A DNA stretch of 64,000 nt, taken from NCBI GenBank assembly GCA_018266845.1, contig JAFDZO010000004.1, positions 62,001 to 126,000 on the forward strand. The letters are read 5' to 3'. Origin of the DNA: Bacteroidota bacterium (GTDB lineage: Bacteria; Bacteroidota; Ignavibacteria; Tepidaquicellales; Tepidaquicellaceae). This document shows positions 16,265-23,797 of the stretch, piece after piece; position 1 is the first letter of the stretch; the number at the start of each line of letters is the position of its first letter. Position numbers and translations under genes: made by a program. The notes under the pieces were generated by a model. It had not been told where the DNA came from and ran no database searches. It was given only the letters and a program-made list of their open reading frames with translations.

Positions 16265-19200
16265 ATGAAAAAGTACCTAACTCTACTGTTTCTATTCGTT
16301 TCTATAACTGCATTTTCTCAATCAGTTTTGTGGACACGCTACTCAGCCATCTCCCCGGATGGTCAAACCATTGCCTTCTCATATAAAGGAGATATTTATA
16401 CAGTGCCCGCCTCCGGCGGAGCAGCCTCGCCGTTAACAATTCACGAGGCATACGATTTTATGCCCGTCTGGTCTCCCGATGGAAGAAACATTGCCTTTGC
16501 TTCTGACAGGAACGGCAACTTTGATATATATCTTATTTCTGCCTATGGCGGAGCTCCTAAGAGACTTACTTATTATTCAAATTCAGAATATCCGTCCAGC
16601 TTCACCCCTGACGGACAAAATATAATTTTCACTTCACTAAGAATGGATTTGAATACTTCGGTCAGCTTTCCAACCGGAGCATTGCCTGAGCTATACAGCG
16701 TCTCAATTGACGGAGGTTCCGTAAAGCAGGTATTATCTATTCCTGCCGATGATGCTGTGATGGATAAATCCGGTAACAGAATTTTATTTCATGACAGAAA
16801 AGGATTTGAGGATAAGTGGAGAAAACATCACACGTCTTCATTTGCAAGGGATTTATGGTGTTATGATAAATCGAATGATTCGTTTACAATGCTTACAGAT
16901 TACATAGGAGAAGACAGAAGTCCAGTCTTTTCTCCCGATGAAAATTCAATTTATTTTTTGAGTGAGAGAAGCGGCACTTTCAATGTTTGGAAAATGGATT
17001 TCAAAAATCCTTCCAATACAACTCAATTAACTTTTTTTGAAAATCACCCCGTAAGGTTTTTAACAATTTCAAAAGAAGGGACTTTGTGTTTTGGCTGGGA
17101 CGGAAAAATTTATACAATGCGTGAAGGAAGCCAGCCGCAGGAAGTAAATGTAAGAGTTACTCTGGAAGAAAAATCGAATTCAGAAAAGGTAATCAATTTC
17201 TATGGCAACGCAACTGAAATGGAACCCTCTCCCAACGGAAAAGAATTTGCAGTAATTGTAAGAGGGGAAGTTTACGTTGCTTCCGTTGAAAGCGGAGTAA
17301 CAAAAAGAATTACAAATACACCCGGGCAGGAAAGAAGCGTTTATTTTTCTCCCGACGGGCGCAGCTTGATATATGCTTCAGAAAGAAATAATATATGGGG
17401 AATTTATCAAACGACAATAGCCCGGGATGGAGAGCCGTACTTTTTTAATTCGACTTTATTAAAGGAAGAGGCAATAGTTAATAATGGCAAAGAATCTTTT
17501 TTTCCGAAGTACTCTCCTGACGGAAAAGAGGTTGCATATCTGGAAGAAAGAACAGCGGTTAATATTGTAAACCTTGAAACAAAACAAATAAGAAATATTC
17601 TTCCTGTAGAAAAAAATTATTCCTACTCTGATGGAGACCAGTGGTTTGACTGGTCGCCTGACAGCAAATGGCTGCTTGTGCATTTCTTAGATGAAAATCA
17701 GTGGCAGACACAAATTGGACTTGCAGATGCAAGCGGAAAAGAACCGCTGAAACAATTGACACGCGCGGGCTATGATAACTTCAGCCAGAAGTTTATGATG
17801 GGCGGGAAAATGATGATGTACTTTTCTACAGAAAACGGATTAAGAAGCGCGGCTAACTGGGGTTCGCAGTCAGATATATACGCTATGTTTTTTACTCAGG
17901 AAGACTATGATAAATTCAAACTAAACAAAGAAGAGTATCAGCTATTAAAAGAGAAGGAAGAAAAAGAAAAGAAAGATAACAAAGATGAGAAGAAAGACGA
18001 TGCGCTCAAATTTGAATTAGATAATATAGACGGAAGAAAAGTAAGATTGACAAACATCTCTTCTGAAATATCCGATGCTGTCGTTTCGCCTGACGGAGAG
18101 AAGCTATATTACCTTACAAAGTTTGAAGGCGGGTTTGATTTATGGGTAAGGAAAATAAGAGAAAACGAAACGCGTACTCTTGCCAAGCTCGGCACCGGAG
18201 GCGGAGGTTTGATATTGGATAAGGAAGGAAAGAATGTATATGTAATCAGTGACGGCAATGCTTCAAGAATTAATACAGAATCGGGAGAAGTGAAGCGCCT
18301 GAATTTTAATGCAGAAATGAATCTGAATGAACGTGCTGAGAGGGAGTATATCTTCGACCATATTTGGAGACAGGTTGTTAAGAAATTTTACAAGACGGAT
18401 TTACATGGTGTTAAATGGGATTTTTACAGAACGGAGTATTCCAAATTTTTACCATACATAAGCAATGACAGAGATTTTGCTGAAATGTGTTCGGAGATGC
18501 TGGGTGAATTGAATGCCTCTCATACCGGCTGCCGGTATTTCGGACAAAACAATAATGGAGACCAAACTGCGGAGCTTGGCGTTTTCTATGACCAGAGTTA
18601 TTCAGGCAAAGGAATGAAGGTAATAGAAGTAATCGAAAAAGGTCCTTTCAATAATTTCTCTTCAAAGGTTACTGCCGGTACTATAATTGAAAAAATTGAC
18701 GGGATTGAAATCAGCAGCGAAAATCCTTTGGATAAAATTCTCAACCGCAAAGCCGGGAAATATACTTTGATAAGTCTTTACAACGAAAGCACCGGCGAAA
18801 GATGGGATGAAACAATTAAACCTATTACTTTCGGAGAACAATTCGAGCTTCTCTACAAACGCTGGATTAAGCATGAACAAAAATTAACCGACAGCTTATC
18901 AAACGGAAGGCTGGGATACGTTCACGTAAGAGGCATGAATGACGGCAGCTTTAGAGCAGTGTTTGATAAAGTGATGGGCGAATATCAGGGAAAAGAAGCA
19001 TTGATAGTTGATACGAGATTTAACGGCGGAGGAAACCTGCATGACCAGCTTGTTGTTTTCCTCAGCGGGAAAAAATATTTTGAGTTTTTGCCGAGAGGGC
19101 AAAGAATAGGCTACGTACCTTATATGAGGTGGATAAAGCCGTCAACAGTAATAATGAACGAAGGAAATTATTCCGATGCGCATTTATTTCCTTTAGCATA

Positions 19201-19453
19201 TAAAGAACTTAACTTAGGCAAAACTGTCGGTATGCCTGTTCCGGGTACTGGCACTTCAGTATGGTGGGAAACATTGCAAAATCCTTCATTAGTCTTCGGG
19301 ATTCCTGAAGTCGGATACAGATTATCCAACGGCACATTAGCAGAAAACCAGCAGCTTGAACCGGATTATATGGTATTTAATAAATATAATTTGATGACAC
19401 GAGGAAGAGACGAGCAGCTTGAAAAAGCAGTGAATGTGCTGCTGAATAGATGA
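16265..19453 (+). CDS. tricorn-type protease (S41 family), exported
   Basis: The 1062-aa protein begins with a signal peptide (MKKYLTLLFLFVSITAFSQS). TolB/WD-like propeller repeats with SPDG motifs follow (about 25-690), including a charged Lys/Glu stretch (about 560-585). Then come a PDZ domain (about 770-850) and an S41 catalytic domain (about 860-1050). By comparison with archaeal tricorn, the active residues are Ser752/His753 (SHTG), Ser970 (in NYSDAH) and Glu1027 (AENQQ). The usual SDGD after the nucleophile reads SDAH here. Likely a periplasmic peptidase. Transcribed alone. Confidence 0.93.
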   Translation: MKKYLTLLFLFVSITAFSQSVLWTRYSAISPDGQTIAFSYKGDIYTVPASGGAASPLTIHEAYDFMPVWSPDGRNIAFASDRNGNFDIYLISAYGGAPKRLTYYSNSEYPSSFTPDGQNIIFTSLRMDLNTSVSFPTGALPELYSVSIDGGSVKQVLSIPADDAVMDKSGNRILFHDRKGFEDKWRKHHTSSFARDLWCYDKSNDSFTMLTDYIGEDRSPVFSPDENSIYFLSERSGTFNVWKMDFKNPSNTTQLTFFENHPVRFLTISKEGTLCFGWDGKIYTMREGSQPQEVNVRVTLEEKSNSEKVINFYGNATEMEPSPNGKEFAVIVRGEVYVASVESGVTKRITNTPGQERSVYFSPDGRSLIYASERNNIWGIYQTTIARDGEPYFFNSTLLKEEAIVNNGKESFFPKYSPDGKEVAYLEERTAVNIVNLETKQIRNILPVEKNYSYSDGDQWFDWSPDSKWLLVHFLDENQWQTQIGLADASGKEPLKQLTRAGYDNFSQKFMMGGKMMMYFSTENGLRSAANWGSQSDIYAMFFTQEDYDKFKLNKEEYQLLKEKEEKEKKDNKDEKKDDALKFELDNIDGRKVRLTNISSEISDAVVSPDGEKLYYLTKFEGGFDLWVRKIRENETRTLAKLGTGGGGLILDKEGKNVYVISDGNASRINTESGEVKRLNFNAEMNLNERAEREYIFDHIWRQVVKKFYKTDLHGVKWDFYRTEYSKFLPYISNDRDFAEMCSEMLGELNASHTGCRYFGQNNNGDQTAELGVFYDQSYSGKGMKVIEVIEKGPFNNFSSKVTAGTIIEKIDGIEISSENPLDKILNRKAGKYTLISLYNESTGERWDETIKPITFGEQFELLYKRWIKHEQKLTDSLSNGRLGYVHVRGMNDGSFRAVFDKVMGEYQGKEALIVDTRFNGGGNLHDQLVVFLSGKKYFEFLPRGQRIGYVPYMRWIKPSTVIMNEGNYSDAHLFPLAYKELNLGKTVGMPVPGTGTSVWWETLQNPSLVFGIPEVGYRLSNGTLAENQQLEPDYMVFNKYNLMTRGRDEQLEKAVNVLLNR

Positions 19454-19462
19454 TTGAATTTA

Positions 19463-19488
19463 CTTTACGAAGCTGGAGCTTCGTAAAG
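19463..19488. repeat. 11-bp hairpin with loop TGGA
   Basis: Perfect arms CTTTACGAAGC (19463-19473) and GCTTCGTAAAG (19478-19488) lie just after the tricorn gene. The core GAAGC-nGGA-GCTTC is shared with the hairpins at 15846 and 22375, so this is a repeat-family member rather than the terminator itself. Confidence 0.7.
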
Positions 19489-19500
19489 AGGTTTGTTTTT

Positions 19501-19532
19501 AAAAAAAGGCAGAGAGAACCTCTGCCTTTTTT
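19501..19532. terminator. bidirectional terminator
   Basis: Arms GGCAGAG and CTCTGCC enclose loop AGAAC, with A7 before and T6 after the stem. The same hairpin can end the tricorn transcript (plus) and the liv operon (minus), which converge here. Confidence 0.85.
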
Positions 19533-19534
19533 AT

Positions 19535-20431
19535 TTAGACTTTTTCTACTTCTTTTTTACCAAGTAAACCTGTGGGTTTTACAAGCAGAATTATTATAAG
19601 AATTGCGAATGCAATTGCATCTCTGTAAGTGGGTGAAAGATAACCTACGGTGAAAGTTTCAATCAATCCTATGACAAGCCCTCCGAGAACTGCTCCGGGA
19701 AAATTACCTATGCCGCCAAGTACTGCGGCGATGAAAGCTTTTAAGCCGGGAAGAATTCCCATAAGCGGGTCAATGCTGGGATAATTTATGCTGTATAAAA
19801 TTCCTGCTGCAGCGGCAAGCGATGAACCGAGAACGAATGTAAACGAAATAACATTGTTGATATTTATCCCCATCAAAGAAGCAGCAGTGAGATTGTTTGA
19901 TACTGCCCTGATAGCCGTTCCGATTTTTGTTCTCATCACAATTTCTCTTAATCCGAACATAAGCACAATTGAAGAGACAATTACAACAATCTGGTTAGAG
20001 CCGATGTTTGCTCCTGCAATTTTGAAGTTTACATTTGTGAGCAGAGTAGGGAACGACTTCGGGTCTGCGCCGAAAACCAATTGCCCTGTATATTGCAGGA
20101 ATAACGAAACTCCGATAGCAGTAATAAGCACAGTGAGTTTAGATGCAGAGCGCAATGGCTTATAAGCAAGCTTCTCGATTGTAACGCCTATCAAAGCGCA
20201 AGTGGTCATTGAAAGCATCAGAATAATCAATGCTCCGATAATAGAGCTTTCATTGAATCCAAGTAAGCGCGCAATATAAAACCCGCTGAATGCGCCCAGC
20301 ATAAAAATTTCCCCGTGGGCAAAATTGATAAACTTGAGAATACCATATACCATTGTGTAACCCAGAGCTATCAGTGCGTAGATAGCGCCGAGTGATAAGC
20401 CGTTGATGACTTGCTGAATGAACTCTGACAT
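19535..20431 (-). CDS. livH: branched-chain amino acid ABC transporter permease LivH
   Basis: This 298-aa inner-membrane permease has the classic LivH start (NGLSLGAIYALIALGYTMVYGILKFINFAHGE in part, residues 10-41) and about eight hydrophobic segments. The EAA-like loop GIGNFPGAVLGGLVIGLIE lies near the C-terminus. It works with LivM, LivG and LivF and the binding protein LivK to import Leu/Ile/Val. Only livK and livH are present here, and a terminator follows livH, so LivM, LivG and LivF must be encoded elsewhere. A foreign-looking gene separates it from livK. Confidence 0.93.
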   Translation of the reverse strand: MSEFIQQVINGLSLGAIYALIALGYTMVYGILKFINFAHGEIFMLGAFSGFYIARLLGFNESSIIGALIILMLSMTTCALIGVTIEKLAYKPLRSASKLTVLITAIGVSLFLQYTGQLVFGADPKSFPTLLTNVNFKIAGANIGSNQIVVIVSSIVLMFGLREIVMRTKIGTAIRAVSNNLTAASLMGININNVISFTFVLGSSLAAAAGILYSINYPSIDPLMGILPGLKAFIAAVLGGIGNFPGAVLGGLVIGLIETFTVGYLSPTYRDAIAFAILIIILLVKPTGLLGKKEVEKV

Positions 20432-20443
20432 ATTTGATAAAAA

Positions 20444-20477
20444 GTGAAATGGCTAAATAGTGAAATAGTGTTTAGCC
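20444..20477. repeat. simple repeat flanking the four-helix-bundle gene (left)
   Basis: GTGAAATGG is followed by CTAAATAGTGAAATAGTG, and GGCTAAA (20451-20457) pairs with TTTAGCC (20471-20477). The same GTGAAATAGTG word occurs inverted on the other side of the gene (20845-20887), so the gene is bracketed by inverted simple repeats. Confidence 0.65.
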
Positions 20478-20484
20478 AAAAAAA

Positions 20485-20841
20485 TTATTTTGAAAATTTG
20501 AAATTCTTCCTGGTAACAGATGCAATTTTAGTTATTTCCATTGCTTCATTTGCTATATCTTTTAGTTTAGATTCAGGAAATATTTTAGATTCACTAAGTA
20601 AGTCCAACCAATACAACGTTTCATCAGCTTCTTCAACTACTATACATATTTTTGCATAAAATTCTTTAGAAGATCTTGCTCTGGTGGCAGCTCTAAAGTT
20701 TGCTCCTATTGAAGTTGAGCTTCTTAATAATTGCCTGCCAATTATCTTTGCCTCTTCAGTTTTTGGCAATGCTTGAAATAGTTTGATAATTCTTAATGAA
20801 AACTTTTTAGTTCTGTCTCTAAATTCGTCATTAAACCCCAT
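20485..20841 (-). CDS. four-helix-bundle protein (S23 / rRNA intervening-sequence type)
   Basis: The 118-aa protein fits the four helix bundle family (TIGR02436), first described from 23S rRNA intervening sequences and related to the Avd accessory protein of diversity-generating retroelements. It has the FRDRTKKFSLRIIKLFQALP start, the RQLLRSSTSIGANFRAA core (residues 37-53) and the SKEFYAKICIVVEEADETLYWLDLL helix. No 23S rRNA or reverse transcriptase is nearby. It sits between livK and livH, bracketed by GTGAAATAGTG-type repeats, which suggests insertion as a cassette. Confidence 0.9.
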   Translation of the reverse strand: MGFNDEFRDRTKKFSLRIIKLFQALPKTEEAKIIGRQLLRSSTSIGANFRAATRARSSKEFYAKICIVVEEADETLYWLDLLSESKIFPESKLKDIANEAMEITKIASVTRKNFKFSK

Positions 20842-20844
20842 AAC

Positions 20845-20887
20845 ACTATTTCACTATTTTACTATTTCACTATTTTACTATTTCACC
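20845..20887. repeat. 16-bp tandem repeat flanking the four-helix-bundle gene (right)
   Basis: ACTATTTCACTATTTT occurs at 20845-20860 and 20861-20876, with a partial third unit at 20877-20887. It ends 6 nt before the livK stop and begins 3 nt upstream of the four-helix-bundle start. Confidence 0.85.
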
Positions 20888-20893
20888 ATTAAA

Positions 20894-22039
20894 TTATGGA
20901 GCGATGGTTTCTTTATACTTAAACTTTCCGTCTTTGATTTCAAGAACTACGGCAGGTTTTACTGCATTTCTTTGTTCGTTCATAGTGATATTCCCTGTTA
21001 CGCCCGGGAAATCTTTTTCTTTGGCAAGTTCGTTCTTAATTTTTTCGCCTTCGGTTGAGTTTGCTTTTTTAATTGCATCGAACAACATCATTCCTGCATC
21101 GTAAGCCAAGAAGCTCATTGCATCAGGTTCTGAATTATATTTCGCTCTGTATTTTTTTATGAAATCCTGAATCTTGGGATTAGGGTCTTCGGTTGAAACG
21201 TGCGTTGAAAAGAAGCTGCCTTCAAGCGCATCTTTTGCTTTTCCTTCTGTTAGCTTTTCAGATTCCCATCCGTCGCTTCCGAATAGCGGACATGTTAATC
21301 CGATTTCTCTTGCCTGAATTGAAATTAAATTCACGTCCGTATAATATCCCGGAATGAAAATTGCTTCGGGATTTTTTGCTTTTATGCTTGTTAACTGCGC
21401 TTTGAAATCCTTATCGCCTGCTGAATATTTCTGCTCTTCGATAATTTCTCCGCCCATCTGTGTGAAGATTTTTCTGAAGTTTTCTGCAAGTCCTGTTGAG
21501 TAAGCATTTTTCTGGTCAATGAGCATTGCAACTTTCTTTACCTTCATTGAGTTAAGCGCAAACTTGCTCATAACCGTTGCCTGAAACGGGTCAATGAAAC
21601 AAACTCTGAAAATATAATCGCCTATTGCTGTAACTTCTGGATTGGTTGATGCAGGTGAAATCATCGGAATTTTATTCTGCTGGCAGATTGGCGCGCCGGC
21701 TTTACTTCGTGAAGAAGCAACTTCACCGATGATTGCAACAACTTTATCCCTATTGATAAGTTTTTGAACTACGGTTTGGGTTTCCTGAGGTTTGCCCTGA
21801 TTATCTTCCGTAACTAATTTTACCTGTTTGCCTAATAATCCGCCGGATTTATTTATTTCCTCAACTGCTAATTTTAAGCCGTTATCTGAAGAGATTCCGA
21901 AAGTAGCTTCGCTTCCTGTTAAAGATGCAAATTGTCCTATTAAAATTTCATTTCCTGAGCCGCCTTTGTTGCATGAGTACAAAGTAAATCCGATTGCAAT
22001 AAAAATTGCAATTATAGAAAATTTTGCAAAGTTTTTCAT
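20894..22039 (-). CDS. livK: branched-chain amino acid ABC transporter substrate-binding lipoprotein
   Basis: The 381-aa protein has a lipoprotein signal with Cys23 (GFTLYSC) and the type I periplasmic binding fold of the LivJ/LivK family. Visible blocks are ILIGQFASLTG, GLKLAVEEINKSGGLLGK, VVAIIGEVASSRSKAGAPIC, IPMISPASTNP and the two-lobe hinge region DGWESEKL. It captures branched-chain or related amino acids for LivH-type permeases. In Gram-negative bacteria this protein is usually soluble; a lipid anchor is less common but known. First gene of the split liv operon. Confidence 0.92.
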   Translation of the reverse strand: MKNFAKFSIIAIFIAIGFTLYSCNKGGSGNEILIGQFASLTGSEATFGISSDNGLKLAVEEINKSGGLLGKQVKLVTEDNQGKPQETQTVVQKLINRDKVVAIIGEVASSRSKAGAPICQQNKIPMISPASTNPEVTAIGDYIFRVCFIDPFQATVMSKFALNSMKVKKVAMLIDQKNAYSTGLAENFRKIFTQMGGEIIEEQKYSAGDKDFKAQLTSIKAKNPEAIFIPGYYTDVNLISIQAREIGLTCPLFGSDGWESEKLTEGKAKDALEGSFFSTHVSTEDPNPKIQDFIKKYRAKYNSEPDAMSFLAYDAGMMLFDAIKKANSTEGEKIKNELAKEKDFPGVTGNITMNEQRNAVKPAVVLEIKDGKFKYKETIAP

Positions 22040-22161
22040 TGTTTGTTTAATGGTATTATTTGAAAATATTTTGTGAAAAATACCTTAATTTGATTTTAAA
22101 AACAATTTAGTTTGAGTTTCAAGTGCCAAGATTCAAGTTATGAATTTAGAGTCAAGCAAAT

Positions 22162-22465
22162 CTCATCGCACGACAAAAAATAGTTTTAGAATGTATAATT
22201 TTTTCGAAATTAGACATTTCATCAGGACTTACTAATAATACAGTAGCCCCATCCTAAAGAGGTTGTGTGAAAAGTCAAAAACTAATTGAAGGTTCTTCGT
22301 CCCAAACCCCGTTTGGGACGGAAAGCGCCTGCAAAACTCCGTTTTGCAATGAAGCGGAGCTTCATAAAATATATTCCTTGCGAAGCAGGAGCTTCGCAAG
22401 GAGAAATACTGACTTTGAGACAGCCTTTTTAGGATAGGGCTACAAATTTTTTGTCGTGTGATGAG
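22162..22465. mobile_element. MITE-like element, 304 bp, 20-bp TIRs, 9-bp target duplication
   Basis: The left end is CTCATCGCACGACAAAAAAT (22162-22181). The right end, read in reverse complement, is CTCATCACACGACAAAAAAT (22446-22465), 19 of 20 identical. Both are directly flanked by CAAGCAAAT (22153-22161 and 22466-22474), a 9-bp direct repeat typical of transposition. There is no transposase ORF. A second inverted pair GTAGCCCCATCCTAAA.../...TTTAGGATAGGGCTAC lies inside, and the centre carries copy 2 of the 105-bp repeat. A solo end (ATCACACGACAAAAA) occurs at 15911-15925. Confidence 0.8.
22299..22402 (+). repeat. 105-bp composite repeat, copy 2
   Basis: Same hairpin order and orientation as at 15769-15873: GTCCCAAAC/GTTTGGGAC (22299-22319), a GAAAGCGCC segment, GCAAAAC/GTTTTGC, AGCTTCATAAAAT, and TCCTTGCGAAGC/GCTTCGCAAGGA with loop AGGA (22375-22402). 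This copy is inside the MITE-like element. Confidence 0.8.
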
Positions 22466-22669
22466 CAAGCAAATATGCTTCCAAGGATGTAGTGTTGATG
22501 TGAAGTATTGCGTAAAATAATAACGATTTGAAATTTGGCACTTGAAACTTGGCACTCGCGAGTGCTTCTACATTGTATTTCATTGGAAATAAAGTTATTT
22601 TTAAGGTTTTATAAAACTAATAAATTAATTCAAAAACTGAATAGAAAAAGAGCAGGTATAAACGATTAA

Positions 22670-23776
22670 ATGAAGTTACAAAAAAGCAATTTGACAAATA
22701 TAAAGTCCAACGATAACAGACGACGAAGACATTATCACAGACCAAAACCTCAATCGGAAAATCAACCGAAAAAGAATTTGACTGAGAATCCTATACAGCA
22801 GCAGCAGCCTAAAAAGGAACCTGTTCAGGAAAAACGTTCAGCGAATAATTTTCCTTTGGTTTCCGTAGTTGTGCCTCTATTGGATGAAGAAGATTCTCTT
22901 CAGGAACTCGCTTCAAAAATAGAGAATGTATTTTCCGGTATTAATTACAATTTTGAAGTTATATTCATAGATGACGGAAGCACGGATAAATCATTTGATG
23001 TAATTAGAAATCTTCACAGAAGAAATCCGCGGTTCCACTGCATAAAATTCAGAAGAAACTATGGAAAATCGGCAGCGCTTGCAAAAGGATTCAGAGCTGC
23101 AAAAGGCAGTATTGTAATCACAATGGATGCAGATTTACAGGACGACCCGAATGAAATTCCAGAATTGATTAACATGATAAACTCAGGTTATGATTTAGTT
23201 TCAGGCTGGAAGAAAGTAAGATACGACCCCTTTATAAAAAAATACACATCCAGATTTTTTAATTATGTTACATCAAAGCTTTCAGGTATCCGCCTGCATG
23301 ATTTTAATTGCGGACTAAAAGCATACAGAAAAGAAGTTGTTAAATCGGTTCGTGTATATGGTGAAATGCACAGATACATTCCCGCAATAGCTCATTTATC
23401 GGGATTTAAAGTTACGGAGAAAATTGTTAAGCACCATGCAAGGAAACACGGCAAAACAAAATTCGGTCCCGGAAGATTCCTAAGCGGATTTTTTGACGTT
23501 CTTACGCTTGTATTCACACACAGGTTTATGAAAAAACCGCTGCACTTTTTTGGAGTGCTCGGTCTTACAAGCGCGGGATTGGGTTCACTAATTAGCTTAT
23601 ACCTTATTGCTCTAAAATATTTAGAGGGAAAAAATTTAAGCGATAGACCTCTCTTTCTTGGCGGAATATTTTTAATAATTGTAGGTATTCAGTTGTTCTC
23701 CATAGGGCTTTTGGCAGAAATGATGACTAAGTACAACGAAAAAGATGATGATATTCAGATAGAAAAATTATTTTAA
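22670..23776 (+). CDS. GT2 family glycosyltransferase (polyprenyl-phosphate glycosyltransferase type)
   Basis: The 368-aa protein has a 65-residue polar, basic and Gln-rich N-terminus. A GT2 domain follows with VVVPLLDEEDSL, IDDGSTDKSFD, the NYGKSAALAKGF block and the catalytic MDADLQDDP. Two membrane helices (about 295-320, 330-352) close the protein. This is the layout of DPM1/GtrB/ArnC-type enzymes that load a sugar onto undecaprenyl phosphate on the cytosolic face. The basic tail at the N-terminus is unusual. It is 21 nt upstream of the lpxA operon and may be co-transcribed. Confidence 0.88.
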   Translation: MKLQKSNLTNIKSNDNRRRRHYHRPKPQSENQPKKNLTENPIQQQQPKKEPVQEKRSANNFPLVSVVVPLLDEEDSLQELASKIENVFSGINYNFEVIFIDDGSTDKSFDVIRNLHRRNPRFHCIKFRRNYGKSAALAKGFRAAKGSIVITMDADLQDDPNEIPELINMINSGYDLVSGWKKVRYDPFIKKYTSRFFNYVTSKLSGIRLHDFNCGLKAYRKEVVKSVRVYGEMHRYIPAIAHLSGFKVTEKIVKHHARKHGKTKFGPGRFLSGFFDVLTLVFTHRFMKKPLHFFGVLGLTSAGLGSLISLYLIALKYLEGKNLSDRPLFLGGIFLIIVGIQLFSIGLLAEMMTKYNEKDDDIQIEKLF

Positions 23777-23797
23777 AAGTTTTTTAATTCTTACTTA

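Larger units (their letters stand above)
22040..22669. other. 630-bp gene-free region with nested inverted repeats
   Basis: This region holds the livK promoter (minus), a 304-bp MITE-like element (22162-22465), an outer inverted pair TTTCAAGTGCCAA/TTGGCACTTGAAA (22117-22129, 22535-22547) and a perfect 14-bp palindrome GCACTCGCGAGTGC (22552-22565). No convincing ORF was seen. Confidence 0.65.

Noticed and set aside
20485-20841. Diversity-generating retroelement based on the Avd-like four-helix-bundle gene
   Set aside because: No reverse transcriptase, template repeat or variable repeat is found nearby.
22232-22555. 107-aa minus-strand ORF across the MITE-like element
   Set aside because: It is formed by the repeat sequences themselves, has no domain and no plausible start context.
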